A stretch of DNA of 36,334 bases. Origin: CAYQPF01 sp964419225 (GTDB lineage Bacteria; Cloacimonadota; Cloacimonadia; Cloacimonadales; CAYQPF01). Shown one piece after another: positions 1 through 8,925 of the stretch. Both the position numbers and the translations under genes were made by a program. Below the pieces are notes generated by a model. That model did not search any database. It saw nothing but the letters and a program-made list of their open reading frames with translations, and had not been told where the DNA came from. Positions within the stretch are counted from its first letter, which is position 1. Each line of letters begins with the position of its first letter. The stretch is from positions 1-36,334 of the forward strand of contig CAYQPF010000034.1 of the NCBI GenBank assembly GCA_964419225.1. Direction: 5' to 3'.

Positions 1-1311
1 CCCACCGGGAGTAGTTCCTACCCTGATATTATAGGAAAGACCGAGAACAGGAGTCTGAGCATCTGAGCCGGCATTCCACTGGAGGTTTACCTGATCAACT
101 CCGACCAGAGAACTCAAAGTTGTGGGAGGAAGCGGAGCCGTATTGGCAACAGTGCTGATATTATTGAAGATTACATTATAGTAAACATCTAAATCTCTTC
201 CGGTAAAGTGAAGATCGAGATCACCGTCGTTATCATAATCACCGAGAGTCAGGGTAGCATATTTAGCACCATTCATATCCTGCAGATACTCATAGGCCTG
301 AGTTTGAGGATTGAATAGATAGACTTTATTAGTTAAAAGAGCAGTGGTATAGAGGCCGTTGACGATCAGGTCGAGGTAACCGTCGTTATTGAGATCGGCC
401 CAGGCGGCATCGCCCTGTCTGGCACCTTCAGCTACAGGGGTGACAACTGCAAAATTATCATTTCCGTCATTACGATAGATTTTGATGATGCTGGCTGACT
501 CATTGGAGGTAGAGCCTGTTACCATGAGATCGAGATCACCATCGTTATCATAATCACCCCAGCCGCAGCGGCTGTAACGGAGACCTGTAAAGGTTCCGGC
601 TATTTCTGTGAATTGATCATTACCGGTGTTTTTGAAGAGTTTGGTAATATAAACTCCGGAGTCGAAAGAACCTGTTATGGCGACGTCCATATCTCCGTCT
701 TTATCATAATCACCCCAGACAGCATGGCCGTGATCAACACTGGGGAGGGTTGTCGTGACCAGGGTAAAGGATGTTCCCCCGTTGTTTTTATAGACATAAG
801 TTCTGCTTTCGTTAGCGTTATTATTCCGGATTTCGCCGGTCATAATCAGGTCTTTGTAGCCATCCTGATTATAATCAGCCCAGTCGGAAGAGCAGACAGT
901 GAATCCGGTGAATTCGATATTACTGTCCACAAAAGTATCATTTCCCTGATTAGTGTAGAGTTTAGCTGTAAAGACGTTGGAAGCACTTTGTCCGGAGACA
1001 AAGACATCCAGCAAACCGTCGTTATTGTAATCGACGAAATTAGAGGTGGAAGCACCAACTCCGATAAAGGGAGCAGTTAAATCAGAAAATGTTCCGTTCC
1101 CATTGTTTTTGATAATTTTTGTGAGTCCGCCGGCTCCGCCTGTTTGATATCCATTATAGAGCAGATCCAGATCACCGTCGTTATCATAATCACCCCAGTC
1201 TGCCCGGGCGAGATAGACCAGATTGGATGTAATGGTTGATATTTCAAAGATGTTTGCCAATAGCATATTCATTGTCACTAAGAGTGAGAACAGAAATATT
1301 ATTTTCTTCAT
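1..1311 (-). CDS. Secreted FG-GAP/VCBS repeat protein (3' end cut by window edge)
   Basis: The frame is open without a stop from the ATG at 1311 to the left edge (437 codons), so the C-terminus lies outside the window. AGGAGGAATA just before the ATG is a strong ribosome binding site. The N-terminus MKKIIFLFSLLVTMNMLLA is a signal peptide. At least six repeats follow, each with an acidic calcium-binding-type core such as WGDYDNDGDLDL, DYNNDGLLDV, DYNQDGYKDL, DYDKDGDMDV and DLNNDGYLDL, which is the signature of integrin-like FG-GAP/VCBS beta-propeller blades. After the last blade the sequence turns into a fibronectin-like segment (VQLQWNAGSDAQTP-type, then NIRVGTTPGG at the edge), as is usual in secreted FCB proteins. 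A C-terminal sorting domain would be expected beyond the edge but cannot be seen. Likely role: exported or surface-attached binding protein; ligand unknown. Confidence 0.9.
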   Translation of the reverse strand, partial: MKKIIFLFSLLVTMNMLLANIFEISTITSNLVYLARADWGDYDNDGDLDLLYNGYQTGGAGGLTKIIKNNGNGTFSDLTAPFIGVGASTSNFVDYNNDGLLDVFVSGQSASNVFTAKLYTNQGNDTFVDSNIEFTGFTVCSSDWADYNQDGYKDLIMTGEIRNNNANESRTYVYKNNGGTSFTLVTTTLPSVDHGHAVWGDYDKDGDMDVAITGSFDSGVYITKLFKNTGNDQFTEIAGTFTGLRYSRCGWGDYDNDGDLDLMVTGSTSNESASIIKIYRNDGNDNFAVVTPVAEGARQGDAAWADLNNDGYLDLIVNGLYTTALLTNKVYLFNPQTQAYEYLQDMNGAKYATLTLGDYDNDGDLDLHFTGRDLDVYYNVIFNNISTVANTAPLPPTTLSSLVGVDQVNLQWNAGSDAQTPVLGLSYNIRVGTTPGG

Positions 1312-1334
1312 TATTCCTCCTATAAAATATGATA

Positions 1335-1362
1335 ATTATAATAAGTTATGATTTTAAATCAA
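1335..1362 (-). promoter_or_regulatory. Sigma70-type promoter for the FG-GAP gene
   Basis: On the minus strand, TTGATT (1357-1362) and a perfect TATAAT (1335-1340) are separated by 16 bp, about 24 bp upstream of the start codon. Position and spacing fit a primary sigma factor promoter. Confidence 0.6.
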
Positions 1363-1390
1363 GTAAAATTTTGAGAAATGTGGGTAAATG

Positions 1391-1534
1391 AAGACGTTTA
1401 ATTGAACGCGGATGACGCGGAACAGGCAGATGTACGCTGATTAGTTTAGCAAAGTTCCATATGTCTGGCATTTTTGGCGAAAGATCAAAAGTCGATATGG
1501 ACTAAATAGACTAAATGGACTAAATGGACGGAAA
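1391..1534. repeat. Noncoding stretch with degenerate short repeats
   Basis: The 331-bp gap between the FG-GAP gene and the UPF0158 gene (1312-1642) holds no convincing gene. It contains AGACGTTTAATTGAACGCGG (from 1392), a word found again in slightly changed form at 27877-27896, followed by degenerate GCGGATGAC-like words. From 1499 to 1529 there are three and a half copies of a 9-bp unit (GGACTAAAT, AGACTAAAT, GGACTAAAT, GGAC). A related 9-bp array with GGACGATAT units lies at 17307-17342. Confidence 0.6.
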
Positions 1535-1576
1535 ATGAAAGAGGGGATGGGGAGCGAACCTGCAAATAGAAAAAAC

Positions 1577-1604
1577 TGGACAAAGCTATGCAAATTTGTA
1601 TAAT
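1577..1604 (+). promoter_or_regulatory. Sigma70-type promoter for the UPF0158 gene
   Basis: TGGACA (1577-1582, 5 of 6 to consensus) and a perfect TATAAT (1599-1604) are separated by 16 bp, 38 bp before the start codon at 1643. Confidence 0.6.
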
Positions 1605-1642
1605 AGTACCGATTTTAAACATATTAATAAGGGGAGGATAAC

Positions 1643-2095
1643 ATGATTGAGTTAACAGAAAAGCAAATCAAAGAGATCGCTTCTGAGTTGGAATGTGATT
1701 TGAAGGTTTATTTTAATTTGAAAACAGGAGAAATTAAGTCATTCCCTAATTTTGATAATTTTTTAGGAGATACGGAAGTTTGGGAAGAAGAGCTGGAGGA
1801 TTTGGAGGAACACCGCTTGGATTACATTGAGTTTGAGAGATTAACCAGCAGAGATTCGTATTTAATCATGGAGGATTTTGCTGATACAGTGCATGACAGT
1901 AATCTTCAGGATAAGTTGTGGGAAGCACTGAGTAGATCAAAGCCTTTCAGGAACTTCAATAGAATAATTGATTATGCAGGGGCTTACAGGGATAAATGGT
2001 TCAAATTTAGAGAAGCGAAATATATAGAATGGGTTAAAGAGCAGCTCGAAGACATTAATGGAATTGATGAGTTTAAAGAGATTTCTAATGAATAA
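1643..2095 (+). CDS. UPF0158 family protein
   Basis: A 150-residue soluble, acidic protein with no signal peptide. The start is fixed by AAGGGGAGGATAAC before the ATG. It matches the UPF0158 family by its layout: an N-terminal segment with a conserved substrate-like strand, the central SYLIMEDFADTVHDSNLQ (about residues 72-89), the KPFRNFNRII segment (about 100-109), then DKWFKFREAKYIEWVKEQL near the C-terminus. The function of this family is unknown; members are found as stand-alone genes in many bacteria. Here it is a single-gene unit with its own promoter and a hairpin-forming repeat downstream. The neighbours give no clue to its role. Confidence 0.8.
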   Translation: MIELTEKQIKEIASELECDLKVYFNLKTGEIKSFPNFDNFLGDTEVWEEELEDLEEHRLDYIEFERLTSRDSYLIMEDFADTVHDSNLQDKLWEALSRSKPFRNFNRIIDYAGAYRDKWFKFREAKYIEWVKEQLEDINGIDEFKEISNE

Positions 2096-2098
2096 TTA

Positions 2099-2183
2099 GC
2101 CACAAAAAGCACAAAACACAAAAAAAGAGAAAAGGGATTTGATAACATAAAGTACTATTTCGAAATTTTGTGACTTATGTGGC
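2099..2183. repeat. Imperfect inverted repeat between convergent genes
   Basis: GCCACAAAAAGCACAAAA (2099-2116) is matched by an inverted partner TTTTGTGACTTATGTGGC (2166-2183), with 15 of 18 positions complementary. The left arm runs on into a CACAAAAA-type short tandem repeat. It lies between the ends of the UPF0158 gene and the 880-residue gene, so it may end transcription from both sides. It could equally be a dispersed CACAAAA repeat. Confidence 0.5.
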
Positions 2184-2196
2184 AATTGGAGAAAGC

Positions 2197-4839
2197 TTAT
2201 AGTTTAACAAACACAATTTTGCGAGAATTGTTATACCGTTGAAAAAAGGCCAGATAATTAGTTAGGTTTCTGATGTACGAGTTGGAAGAATGATTTGGAT
2301 TATTATAGATAGTCGTTTTTACATCAACAGAAGCAAGTGTTTTTTCGCCGTTACAGTTAAATCCCCAGAGTTCATTTTTATTATCGTTGCTTCCAAACAG
2401 GATGATTTGATTATTAATAAAATAAATTCCTGCAGGAAAATAAGGGATAGAATTCTGAATAGTCCAATCCTGGGATAATTTGTTATCTACAAAAATGTAC
2501 TTTGTCAGAGTTTGAAAGTTTGAATCAAGATTAGGTGAAGCAACATAAATAGCATCATCCTTTACCAGATATTCAATCCCAGAAAGTCTTGGACTACGAA
2601 GGCTTTGATTTATGCTTAACGGATCATTCAGGTACTCTGCTACAGGATATACTGCTATTTGATTACTTTGTTTAGTAACAGAACTATAAAAATTGAAGGA
2701 ATACTCTTTAGAAGTGATTGATTCATATAAATATCCGTCCTGGAAGGGAGTAATATTCCGGTTTTTTTGAAGATAAGGGATTTTTAAATCAAAATTAATG
2801 CCTACAGAGTCAAGCGGGCAGTTAAATCGAGAGTTTTTGGAGTTTTTAATACTCAAATTTACTAGTCCTGGAGATACGCGTTGAATTTCATAGTTATCCG
2901 GGACAGTTATAGTTAGAGCTTTTTTATCTATCAAAATATTGTTCCTGAAGCGGTAATAGACAAACTCTTTTTGAGGTGTAAGATAGTACAGATTGAAGCC
3001 CTGGGGGAAATTCATGGTGAAAGTACTCCAGTTATCCATGTTTTCAGCAAGATTGAGGATTATAGGTTTTGGATTAAGAAGAGTGCCTTGTTGGCTGAAA
3101 TTGAATTGATGAACCTCTTTGTTGTGTTTTTGGGTAAACAAAACTGTTACAGTTCCGTCAGTATTCGAAATTACAGAAAGACCTTTACTGTCATTTGGTT
3201 GATGATTATCGGTTGTATAAAGCATGCTTGTCAGAGTGCGGGTAGTTGTTTGATGAAAGGATTTGTCGATAAAAGTATAATTCAAAACAATCTGGTTACC
3301 TATTTTTTCTGACCATAAGTAGCAGAATCCGGCCGTGAATTCACAGATTTCCTGATGAATAATAGTTGGTGGGTTTGTTTTTATGATCAGGATATTGTCC
3401 TTTGAAAGTGTTTTGGCATTTTTTACAAAGTTAAACTCAAGCTGTTTATTTACCTCAGAGTAGCCAACAATCAGAAGTTTGTTTTTAGGAAGAGAAAGCA
3501 GAGTAATTTTTTCCAGGGGAGTGGTTGGGGGTAAAGTATCTTTGGAGGAGAAAAGAAGCTTTCCATTTTGGTCAATAAGATTAAACCCTTTTTCCATACT
3601 GTATTTATAAGCAAGATTTCCATCTGCCAATTTTAGAATCTTATAAGTGGAATAAGTGTTAATGTCTTTTACCAGGAGGTCTTTATTAGCGGTAAACGTT
3701 AAATTTTTGTCGAGAATTGAATGGCTAAGTGCAAAGCTATAATTTTTATTTTGATAATTCTCTGAGGGGAATCTTTTCATAATACTTAAGGTAAAATGAT
3801 CATTATCCAACGGAGTGATTTGGGCATTAATGTAGCTGGCCGGATCATCGCTGGGTAAGTTAGCATGGTCGAAAGTGATGCTTTTGATAGTATTCAAAGA
3901 GGAATCAAGAACTGCAATGGTAGGCCCCCAAGGGTCGCTTGATGTTAAATAATTTAGAACAAGATTATTGCCCAGGGTAAGAACAGAATAAGGTTTATCA
4001 ATTGTGAAGGCTCTGTTAATGAAGGTTGTTTTGCGGATTTTGCCTATTTTACTGAATTGAGTAATTTTGAACTCATCTACTTCGGGGTTATAAAACAGGA
4101 GAATATCATCATTTTTTTTCAGGGCTTTGATGTTTGCTACTCCGCTAACATGTGCGGTTATTTGGTTTGTCCAGAGGAGATCATCATTTTTAGCATGCAG
4201 ATCAGCTATAAAAACAAAGCATCTGGTGGTTTCGACATGTTCATACCTGGTAGGCCGAGATGAGATCATCATCTGTGCCGAATTAGACAGAGTATTGAAG
4301 TGATGAATATAGCCGGGAAGCTCTTTTTGGGCGACAAGAGTGAGGTATGATCCATCATCAAAGAACTGGATACTGAATTTTCCTAAATTATCAATATTGT
4401 TAGCGAGAATCCGGGCATTTTCCCAAATTTTTTTCCCCATGAGATCGTATTTTTGCCAGGAGATTGTGTAGGTAGAATCAATTTGGGAGGTCCAGATGAA
4501 ATTGATCTCATTCTCTGCATTAATAAATATTTGAGGTGTACCCTGAGCAACTGTATGCTGATCAAATTGAAACTCGTGGTAATCCGGTATTGTATTATCG
4601 GTGACCAGAATCGGTTCTTCCTGGATGGGGTTATTTTGTTTATCATAAATATTAAAAGCGAGACTATTCTGGTTTTCAGAACTGTATTGCATGACGATGA
4701 TAATTTTATCCTGACAGTAAAAGCTTTGAGTACTGTTTATACGACAGGAGAAGGCTTGAGGAAAGACAATTTCACTAATCTCTACAGCTTGGAGAGAAGC
4801 AGTAATAATTAACAGCATGAAGCACAAAAAACTTTTCAT
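2197..4839 (-). CDS. Large secreted protein, paralog of the product at 6254-8773
   Basis: An 880-residue protein with a clear signal peptide (MKSFLCFMLLIITASLQA). Its start is supported by AGGAGTTATTTT before the ATG. It aligns along most of its length with the 839-residue product two genes upstream. Shared blocks are SLAFNIYDKQN versus NLAFKIFNKNN, ISWQKYDLMGKKIW versus VYWQKYDHTGANVW, IHQEICEFTAGFCYLWSEK versus IRQEIIEIASGYCYFWTEK, and an HQFNFSQQGTLLN-type block. The beta-strand-rich repeats with QKxxxxGxxxW motifs suggest a beta-propeller or similar fold; that is inference. No YPNPFNP-type sorting domain is present, and the end (KIVFVKL) is not obviously an anchor. It is the last gene of the minus-strand cluster from 8773, behind an 84-bp gap with a hairpin. 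Function unknown. Confidence 0.85.
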   Translation of the reverse strand: MKSFLCFMLLIITASLQAVEISEIVFPQAFSCRINSTQSFYCQDKIIIVMQYSSENQNSLAFNIYDKQNNPIQEEPILVTDNTIPDYHEFQFDQHTVAQGTPQIFINAENEINFIWTSQIDSTYTISWQKYDLMGKKIWENARILANNIDNLGKFSIQFFDDGSYLTLVAQKELPGYIHHFNTLSNSAQMMISSRPTRYEHVETTRCFVFIADLHAKNDDLLWTNQITAHVSGVANIKALKKNDDILLFYNPEVDEFKITQFSKIGKIRKTTFINRAFTIDKPYSVLTLGNNLVLNYLTSSDPWGPTIAVLDSSLNTIKSITFDHANLPSDDPASYINAQITPLDNDHFTLSIMKRFPSENYQNKNYSFALSHSILDKNLTFTANKDLLVKDINTYSTYKILKLADGNLAYKYSMEKGFNLIDQNGKLLFSSKDTLPPTTPLEKITLLSLPKNKLLIVGYSEVNKQLEFNFVKNAKTLSKDNILIIKTNPPTIIHQEICEFTAGFCYLWSEKIGNQIVLNYTFIDKSFHQTTTRTLTSMLYTTDNHQPNDSKGLSVISNTDGTVTVLFTQKHNKEVHQFNFSQQGTLLNPKPIILNLAENMDNWSTFTMNFPQGFNLYYLTPQKEFVYYRFRNNILIDKKALTITVPDNYEIQRVSPGLVNLSIKNSKNSRFNCPLDSVGINFDLKIPYLQKNRNITPFQDGYLYESITSKEYSFNFYSSVTKQSNQIAVYPVAEYLNDPLSINQSLRSPRLSGIEYLVKDDAIYVASPNLDSNFQTLTKYIFVDNKLSQDWTIQNSIPYFPAGIYFINNQIILFGSNDNKNELWGFNCNGEKTLASVDVKTTIYNNPNHSSNSYIRNLTNYLAFFQRYNNSRKIVFVKL

Positions 4840-4859
4840 AAAATAACTCCTATTTCGAC

Positions 4860-4889
4860 AAAAGGGCTGACGTGTGAGTCAGCCCCTAC
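4860..4889 (-). repeat. GTAG-headed REP-like hairpin, possible terminator
   Basis: On the minus strand the order is GTAG (4889-4886), a perfect 8-bp stem GGGCTGAC/GTCAGCCC with loop TCACAC, then TTTT. It lies 34 bp past the stop of the 438-residue gene and upstream of the 880-residue gene. The GTAG head plus palindrome is the layout of REP elements mobilised by RAYT transposases, and the T-run would allow partial termination. A second GTAG palindrome is at 14302-14328. Confidence 0.5.
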
Positions 4890-4923
4890 AGAACTGTTAT
4901 CCACGGTACAAGCCGGGATAAAA

Positions 4924-6240
4924 TTATTTACCGATTAACCCAACTTCTTTATGCTTATCGAATTCAAAGCCCTGATTGGTAATTCTATTGACGAAATATT
5001 TGTTATTACTAGACCAAAACATGAGGACAGAATCCTTTTTATCAGAGAAAAAGTGCATATTATAATACAATGATTGGTTAAGGTAGTTAAAGTTAGGGGG
5101 AAGGATCAGTTTATTCTGTTCATTTTTAGCTTGCACAATAAAGTTTGTAGTTCTGGTTGAAGCTTCCCCAAGTCCGATACAATAAAGGATGAAATTATCT
5201 TTGAGTTTGTAATTTTTCACAGAAAGCGAGGGAAGATTACTTTTTTTTATTAAGATACCCTGACCTAATTGTTTAGTATTCAGGTCATAGGTATAGGAAA
5301 TTATTTCACTTTGATTGTTGATTGCAGCTAAACAAAGAGTTATTTCAACGAGATTGGGAGAATTTTCCACAAGAGAAAAATCAGTAATTCTTTGATATTG
5401 ATCAGATAAAGTGATGATTTTTTTATCAACATTTCCGAGTGAATCCACTTGCAGGAAGACGAAATCTTTGTCAATCAGGCGAGGGATAATCCCGACAAAA
5501 AGCTGATTATTGACAGTAGTCATTTTGAGTTTATAAGCATCAAACAGGCTGTCACAGATGATTTTATGAAAGGGGATTTCTCCGTTTTGATTGATTTTAT
5601 AAAGATGTAAGGGTGGTCCCATCCCGTACATCAGAAAGGCAAAATTCCCGAGTGAGAATGTATTGTACTTATAATAGTTCAGATTAGTAAATTCTTTTTG
5701 ATAGATTCTCTTGTTAAGTTGACCGTCTTTATTGTAAAGATCAATAATCACATTAGTTTTATTGACATTTTGACTGGAACTGCTCCGTCCAATTAATCCA
5801 TTTGAGAAAGGTAATATCTGTGATAAATCACTACTAAAAGTATTTGGAATGAGGGGTTTTGTCCAAAGGTATTTTCCTGCATAGGAGCATCTTAAAACCT
5901 TTTTATCTGCTTGATTATAATCGCTGGAAAACTCAACCAAGAAAGAGTTGTTATCAAACGGAATAAGATTAATCGATGAACGATTGTTTATATCTTCTGA
6001 AGGAACAACATTGTCAGCAATTGTATTTAAGGTGATCTTATCCAAAATCAGCCAATGAAATTCCTGAGCATTGTCGGCCTGAATTTTGCAGAATAAGTGA
6101 ATTTGGTTGTTATGTTCAAGAAATTGAGTGTTATCATAACTGAATTTTTCGTAGTTTCTGGCAGAAAGATCGGAAAATGCTATAAAGCAGATCACAATAA
6201 TGGATAAGAAATTTAGGATTGTTTTTGAAATATTTCTCAT
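4924..6240 (-). CDS. Secreted protein of unknown function, middle gene of a three-gene cluster
   Basis: The ATG at 6240 is preferred over a TTG at 6261 because CCAGGAG sits correctly spaced in front of it and the resulting N-terminus (MRNISKTILNFLSIIVICF) is a signal peptide. This gives 438 residues. It starts 13 bp after the stop of the 839-residue gene, so the two are probably cotranscribed and coupled. The product is rich in short beta-strand segments (for example SVLMFWSSNNKYFVNRIT near the C-terminus) and is about half the length of its neighbours. It resembles them in style, but I see no block alignment strong enough to call it a paralog. No sorting domain or lipobox is present. Probably periplasmic or exported; function unknown. 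Confidence 0.8.
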   Translation of the reverse strand: MRNISKTILNFLSIIVICFIAFSDLSARNYEKFSYDNTQFLEHNNQIHLFCKIQADNAQEFHWLILDKITLNTIADNVVPSEDINNRSSINLIPFDNNSFLVEFSSDYNQADKKVLRCSYAGKYLWTKPLIPNTFSSDLSQILPFSNGLIGRSSSSQNVNKTNVIIDLYNKDGQLNKRIYQKEFTNLNYYKYNTFSLGNFAFLMYGMGPPLHLYKINQNGEIPFHKIICDSLFDAYKLKMTTVNNQLFVGIIPRLIDKDFVFLQVDSLGNVDKKIITLSDQYQRITDFSLVENSPNLVEITLCLAAINNQSEIISYTYDLNTKQLGQGILIKKSNLPSLSVKNYKLKDNFILYCIGLGEASTRTTNFIVQAKNEQNKLILPPNFNYLNQSLYYNMHFFSDKKDSVLMFWSSNNKYFVNRITNQGFEFDKHKEVGLIGK

Positions 6241-6253
6241 TTTTATCTCCTGG

Positions 6254-8773
6254 TTAATCAATATCTATAAAAGTAAGTTTTCCGAATTTGGAACTTTCCG
6301 GAATCAGGACAAGGCGTTTTTGACCCGGCTCTGAATTTCGTGGGAATTGAAAGCCTGTGGCACGATTTACTTCTATGACAGTCTTTGCAAAGGGTTCTTT
6401 ACCTTTGAGATCAACTCCAATAAGGTTTAGTTTTTCACCTTCATATGAGATCAGTAGCAAATTATCATTAAAAATATTAAGTAGAGGATGGGAATTTGCT
6501 AAAGATGTGTCATCGGATTCATAAATCCATTCGGATGTAATATTCCCTTTTTTGAAACATATTTTTTTGAATACTGTTTTACCATGTGAATCAGCATCGG
6601 AGTAAGCTAGGTAAAGCTCATCTTTGTAAACCAGGTATTTCATTTTATCAGCAGTGAGAAGAGTTGTTTTACTTTTACTGACAGTATCGAAATAATAAAG
6701 ATTTTTATTTTGTTCATGTTCGTATGTGAAGAGGTATCCGTTGGCGAATTGTGTATATTCATTCCAATTTCCAATCATTTCAGAAAGAGAGAGATCTATT
6801 TGACCGGTTGAGTCTATTGGATTTACTCTTCTACTAAGAACATCAGCCAGTTCAGAATTTATCATCCGGATCGAGCCTTTTGTAAGCCAGATAACTTTTT
6901 GACCTTCAGGAACATTGACCAAAGTGGGTTCATTGCTCTGTATTTTACCGTTAATAAAGCGATTATAATAGAGTTTTTCGTGATAAATATAGTAGAAGTC
7001 AAAACCGTTTTTTGTTTTAAGTTTGAACTGGTTTTTACTGTCGATTGCTTTTATGGCAGTGAGGATAACGGGTTTTTCATTAACAAGTTTTCCAGATGTA
7101 TCGATCAGGAATTGCTGAACATCTTCAATGTATTGTTGGCCGAATAATACTAAAACAGATCCATCCTCGTTTTTATTGAGGATCAAGCCTGGAAGTGAGT
7201 ATGAGATAGAGCAGAGGGTGATGGGCTTGGAGGCATTAAAGGAAGCATCGATAAAGGAGTACTTCAGGTCGGTTTGTTCTCCTTTCTTTTCAGTCCAGAA
7301 ATAACAGTAACCCGAGGCAATTTCGATGATTTCCTGGCGGATAACAGAGGATTCGATTAAACGGGAAACAATGGTATTTTCCGGATAGAGCAGGCCTCTT
7401 TTGCCGGCATAGTTAGTCTCAATACATTTCGACAGAGGCGAGTACCAAACCATGAGTAATTGATCATCAGAACCCGGGAGTAATTCCAGATTTGTATAAA
7501 TACTTGTTGAATAGGTAGAATTAGATGTGGAAAAGAGGGATTCGTTCTTAACATTTATTACTTGTACTAAAATTCCTTCTGGATCATTTATGGCATAGGC
7601 ATGTCTGCCATTTGCCATTTTTAAGATTTGGTAGCTGCTAAAAAACTCAGATCTGAAGATTTTAAAAGGTTTTTGTTTACCTACTCTGAGATTTTTATCG
7701 AGAACGATCTCAAATAAGTCTACCGGATTAGATTGATAATCTTGATATTTGTGGTAATTTTTTCTTTCTTTTGTTTCTTTCAGAAAATAGCTTACATAGA
7801 GGCTATTCTCATTTATGGGAGTCAGTTTAACTTCTTCTACTGTAGTATTCTCTAACAGATCTAGCTCTCGGGTAAGTTTGATACAATTGGTTAGTTTGAG
7901 AGTTGAATCCAGGACACAGATATCATCAGCTCCAGATTTTATAACAATATCACTCCCCAGAGGATAATGTGAGTATGATCCGATGTAATTAGGAGGTTCA
8001 TTAATAATTGTGGTTTTTTGGAAATTTCCGGCAGTATCGTAGGAAGTTACATAGAAATAGTCGTTGCAAAGGTAAAAGAGGCGGATAGAATTTTTGCGTA
8101 AAGAAGCCTGAATACCGAAGTCTTCTGATGTTCTTAAATCGGCGTTTAATTTGGTTGAGCCAGTTTGTTTATGGTTTTTATCATAGAAAGTAATATCCAG
8201 GGGAATCTCATTTAAGCCTTTTCTTCTTTTTTGATGGGTTGATGAATAGTCAGTTGGTAAATACCACTCATAGAAGAAATCCTTAGAGTAAGCAGCATCA
8301 AGTTTATATTTGAATTCCAGACAAGAACCATCAGCCAGGAAGCGGAAGAACAGAGAGTGGGGATTATTAGTTTGGCCGATGAGACGTTTTTTCTTCCAAA
8401 CGTTGGCACCGGTATGATCATATTTTTGCCAATAGACCCGGTATTCGGAGTTTTCCAGAGAGTACCAAATGAAGTTCAGCTGGTTTTCCTGATCCATAAA
8501 AATTTGGGGGGCTAAATCTTTAAACATATTATCAGAGACGATAGTTTCCTGAGGTTTAATTTGCTGATTGTTTTTATTGAATATCTTAAAAGCCAGATTT
8601 GAAGAATTAAAAGAGTTGAATTGATAGGTGATGAAGGTATTCCCGTTGTTGTAGAAACTTTGTTTGGACAGGTAATTGCCGGAATCGAGGTTTGTCAGAA
8701 GAACTTCCTGCACATTTAAGCCCGAAAGAAAGTTGCACAAAAGTAGTAGAGCAAATAATAAGTTTCTTTTCAT
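6254..8773 (-). CDS. Large secreted protein, paralog of the product at 2197-4839
   Basis: An 839-residue protein with a signal peptide (MKRNLLFALLLLCNFLSG). Its start is fixed by CAAGGAGATTTTGAT before the ATG. It shares long collinear blocks with the 880-residue protein (see that entry), including the IRQEIIEIASGYCYFWTEK block near the middle and the QFLIDTSGKLVNEKPVI block after it. Repeated beta-rich units with WQKYDxxGxxxW motifs suggest a propeller-like fold. No C-terminal sorting domain is present. It is the first of three tandem genes with its own strong promoter (8850-8877). An 11-bp inverted repeat can cover its ribosome binding site in longer transcripts. Function unknown; a role in the envelope or in binding outside the cell is inferred from the signal peptide alone. 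Confidence 0.85.
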   Translation of the reverse strand: MKRNLLFALLLLCNFLSGLNVQEVLLTNLDSGNYLSKQSFYNNGNTFITYQFNSFNSSNLAFKIFNKNNQQIKPQETIVSDNMFKDLAPQIFMDQENQLNFIWYSLENSEYRVYWQKYDHTGANVWKKKRLIGQTNNPHSLFFRFLADGSCLEFKYKLDAAYSKDFFYEWYLPTDYSSTHQKRRKGLNEIPLDITFYDKNHKQTGSTKLNADLRTSEDFGIQASLRKNSIRLFYLCNDYFYVTSYDTAGNFQKTTIINEPPNYIGSYSHYPLGSDIVIKSGADDICVLDSTLKLTNCIKLTRELDLLENTTVEEVKLTPINENSLYVSYFLKETKERKNYHKYQDYQSNPVDLFEIVLDKNLRVGKQKPFKIFRSEFFSSYQILKMANGRHAYAINDPEGILVQVINVKNESLFSTSNSTYSTSIYTNLELLPGSDDQLLMVWYSPLSKCIETNYAGKRGLLYPENTIVSRLIESSVIRQEIIEIASGYCYFWTEKKGEQTDLKYSFIDASFNASKPITLCSISYSLPGLILNKNEDGSVLVLFGQQYIEDVQQFLIDTSGKLVNEKPVILTAIKAIDSKNQFKLKTKNGFDFYYIYHEKLYYNRFINGKIQSNEPTLVNVPEGQKVIWLTKGSIRMINSELADVLSRRVNPIDSTGQIDLSLSEMIGNWNEYTQFANGYLFTYEHEQNKNLYYFDTVSKSKTTLLTADKMKYLVYKDELYLAYSDADSHGKTVFKKICFKKGNITSEWIYESDDTSLANSHPLLNIFNDNLLLISYEGEKLNLIGVDLKGKEPFAKTVIEVNRATGFQFPRNSEPGQKRLVLIPESSKFGKLTFIDID

Positions 8774-8777
8774 ATCA

Positions 8778-8852
8778 AAATCTCCTTGGTCATTGTACTA
8801 TTGTGAGAAGGAATTCAAAATTGATAGACCTTCACAAATAACAAGGAGATTT
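8778..8852 (-). promoter_or_regulatory. Inverted repeat able to mask the ribosome binding site of the 839-residue gene
   Basis: AAATCTCCTTG (8778-8788 on the plus strand, the complement of the Shine-Dalgarno region) and CAAGGAGATTT (8842-8852) are perfectly complementary over 11 bp. The distal arm overlaps the -10 box of the promoter at 8850-8877. A transcript from that promoter would start at about 8843 and lack the masking arm, while read-through mRNA from the upstream GNAT gene would contain both arms. The pairing is seen in the sequence; the regulation is inferred. Confidence 0.5.
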
Positions 8853-8877
8853 ATATTACAATATAAAAATCTGTCAA
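8850..8877 (-). promoter_or_regulatory. Sigma70-type promoter for the three-gene secreted-protein cluster
   Basis: On the minus strand, a perfect TTGACA (8872-8877) and TATAAA (8850-8855) lie 16 bp apart, about 77 bp upstream of the ATG at 8773. A perfect 8-bp inverted repeat, TTTATATT/AATATAAA (8850-8867), covers the -10 and part of the spacer and could be an operator, though AT-rich palindromes arise easily. Confidence 0.65.
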
Positions 8878-8925
8878 CTCCTAATTTTCTTTTTTAAAAC
8901 AATAATAGGAGCACTGATTTTGTTT

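Noticed and set aside
613..1080. Plus-strand frame of 155 codons
   Set aside because: It is antisense to the FG-GAP repeats, whose frame is fully open, has a ribosome binding site and a clear family.
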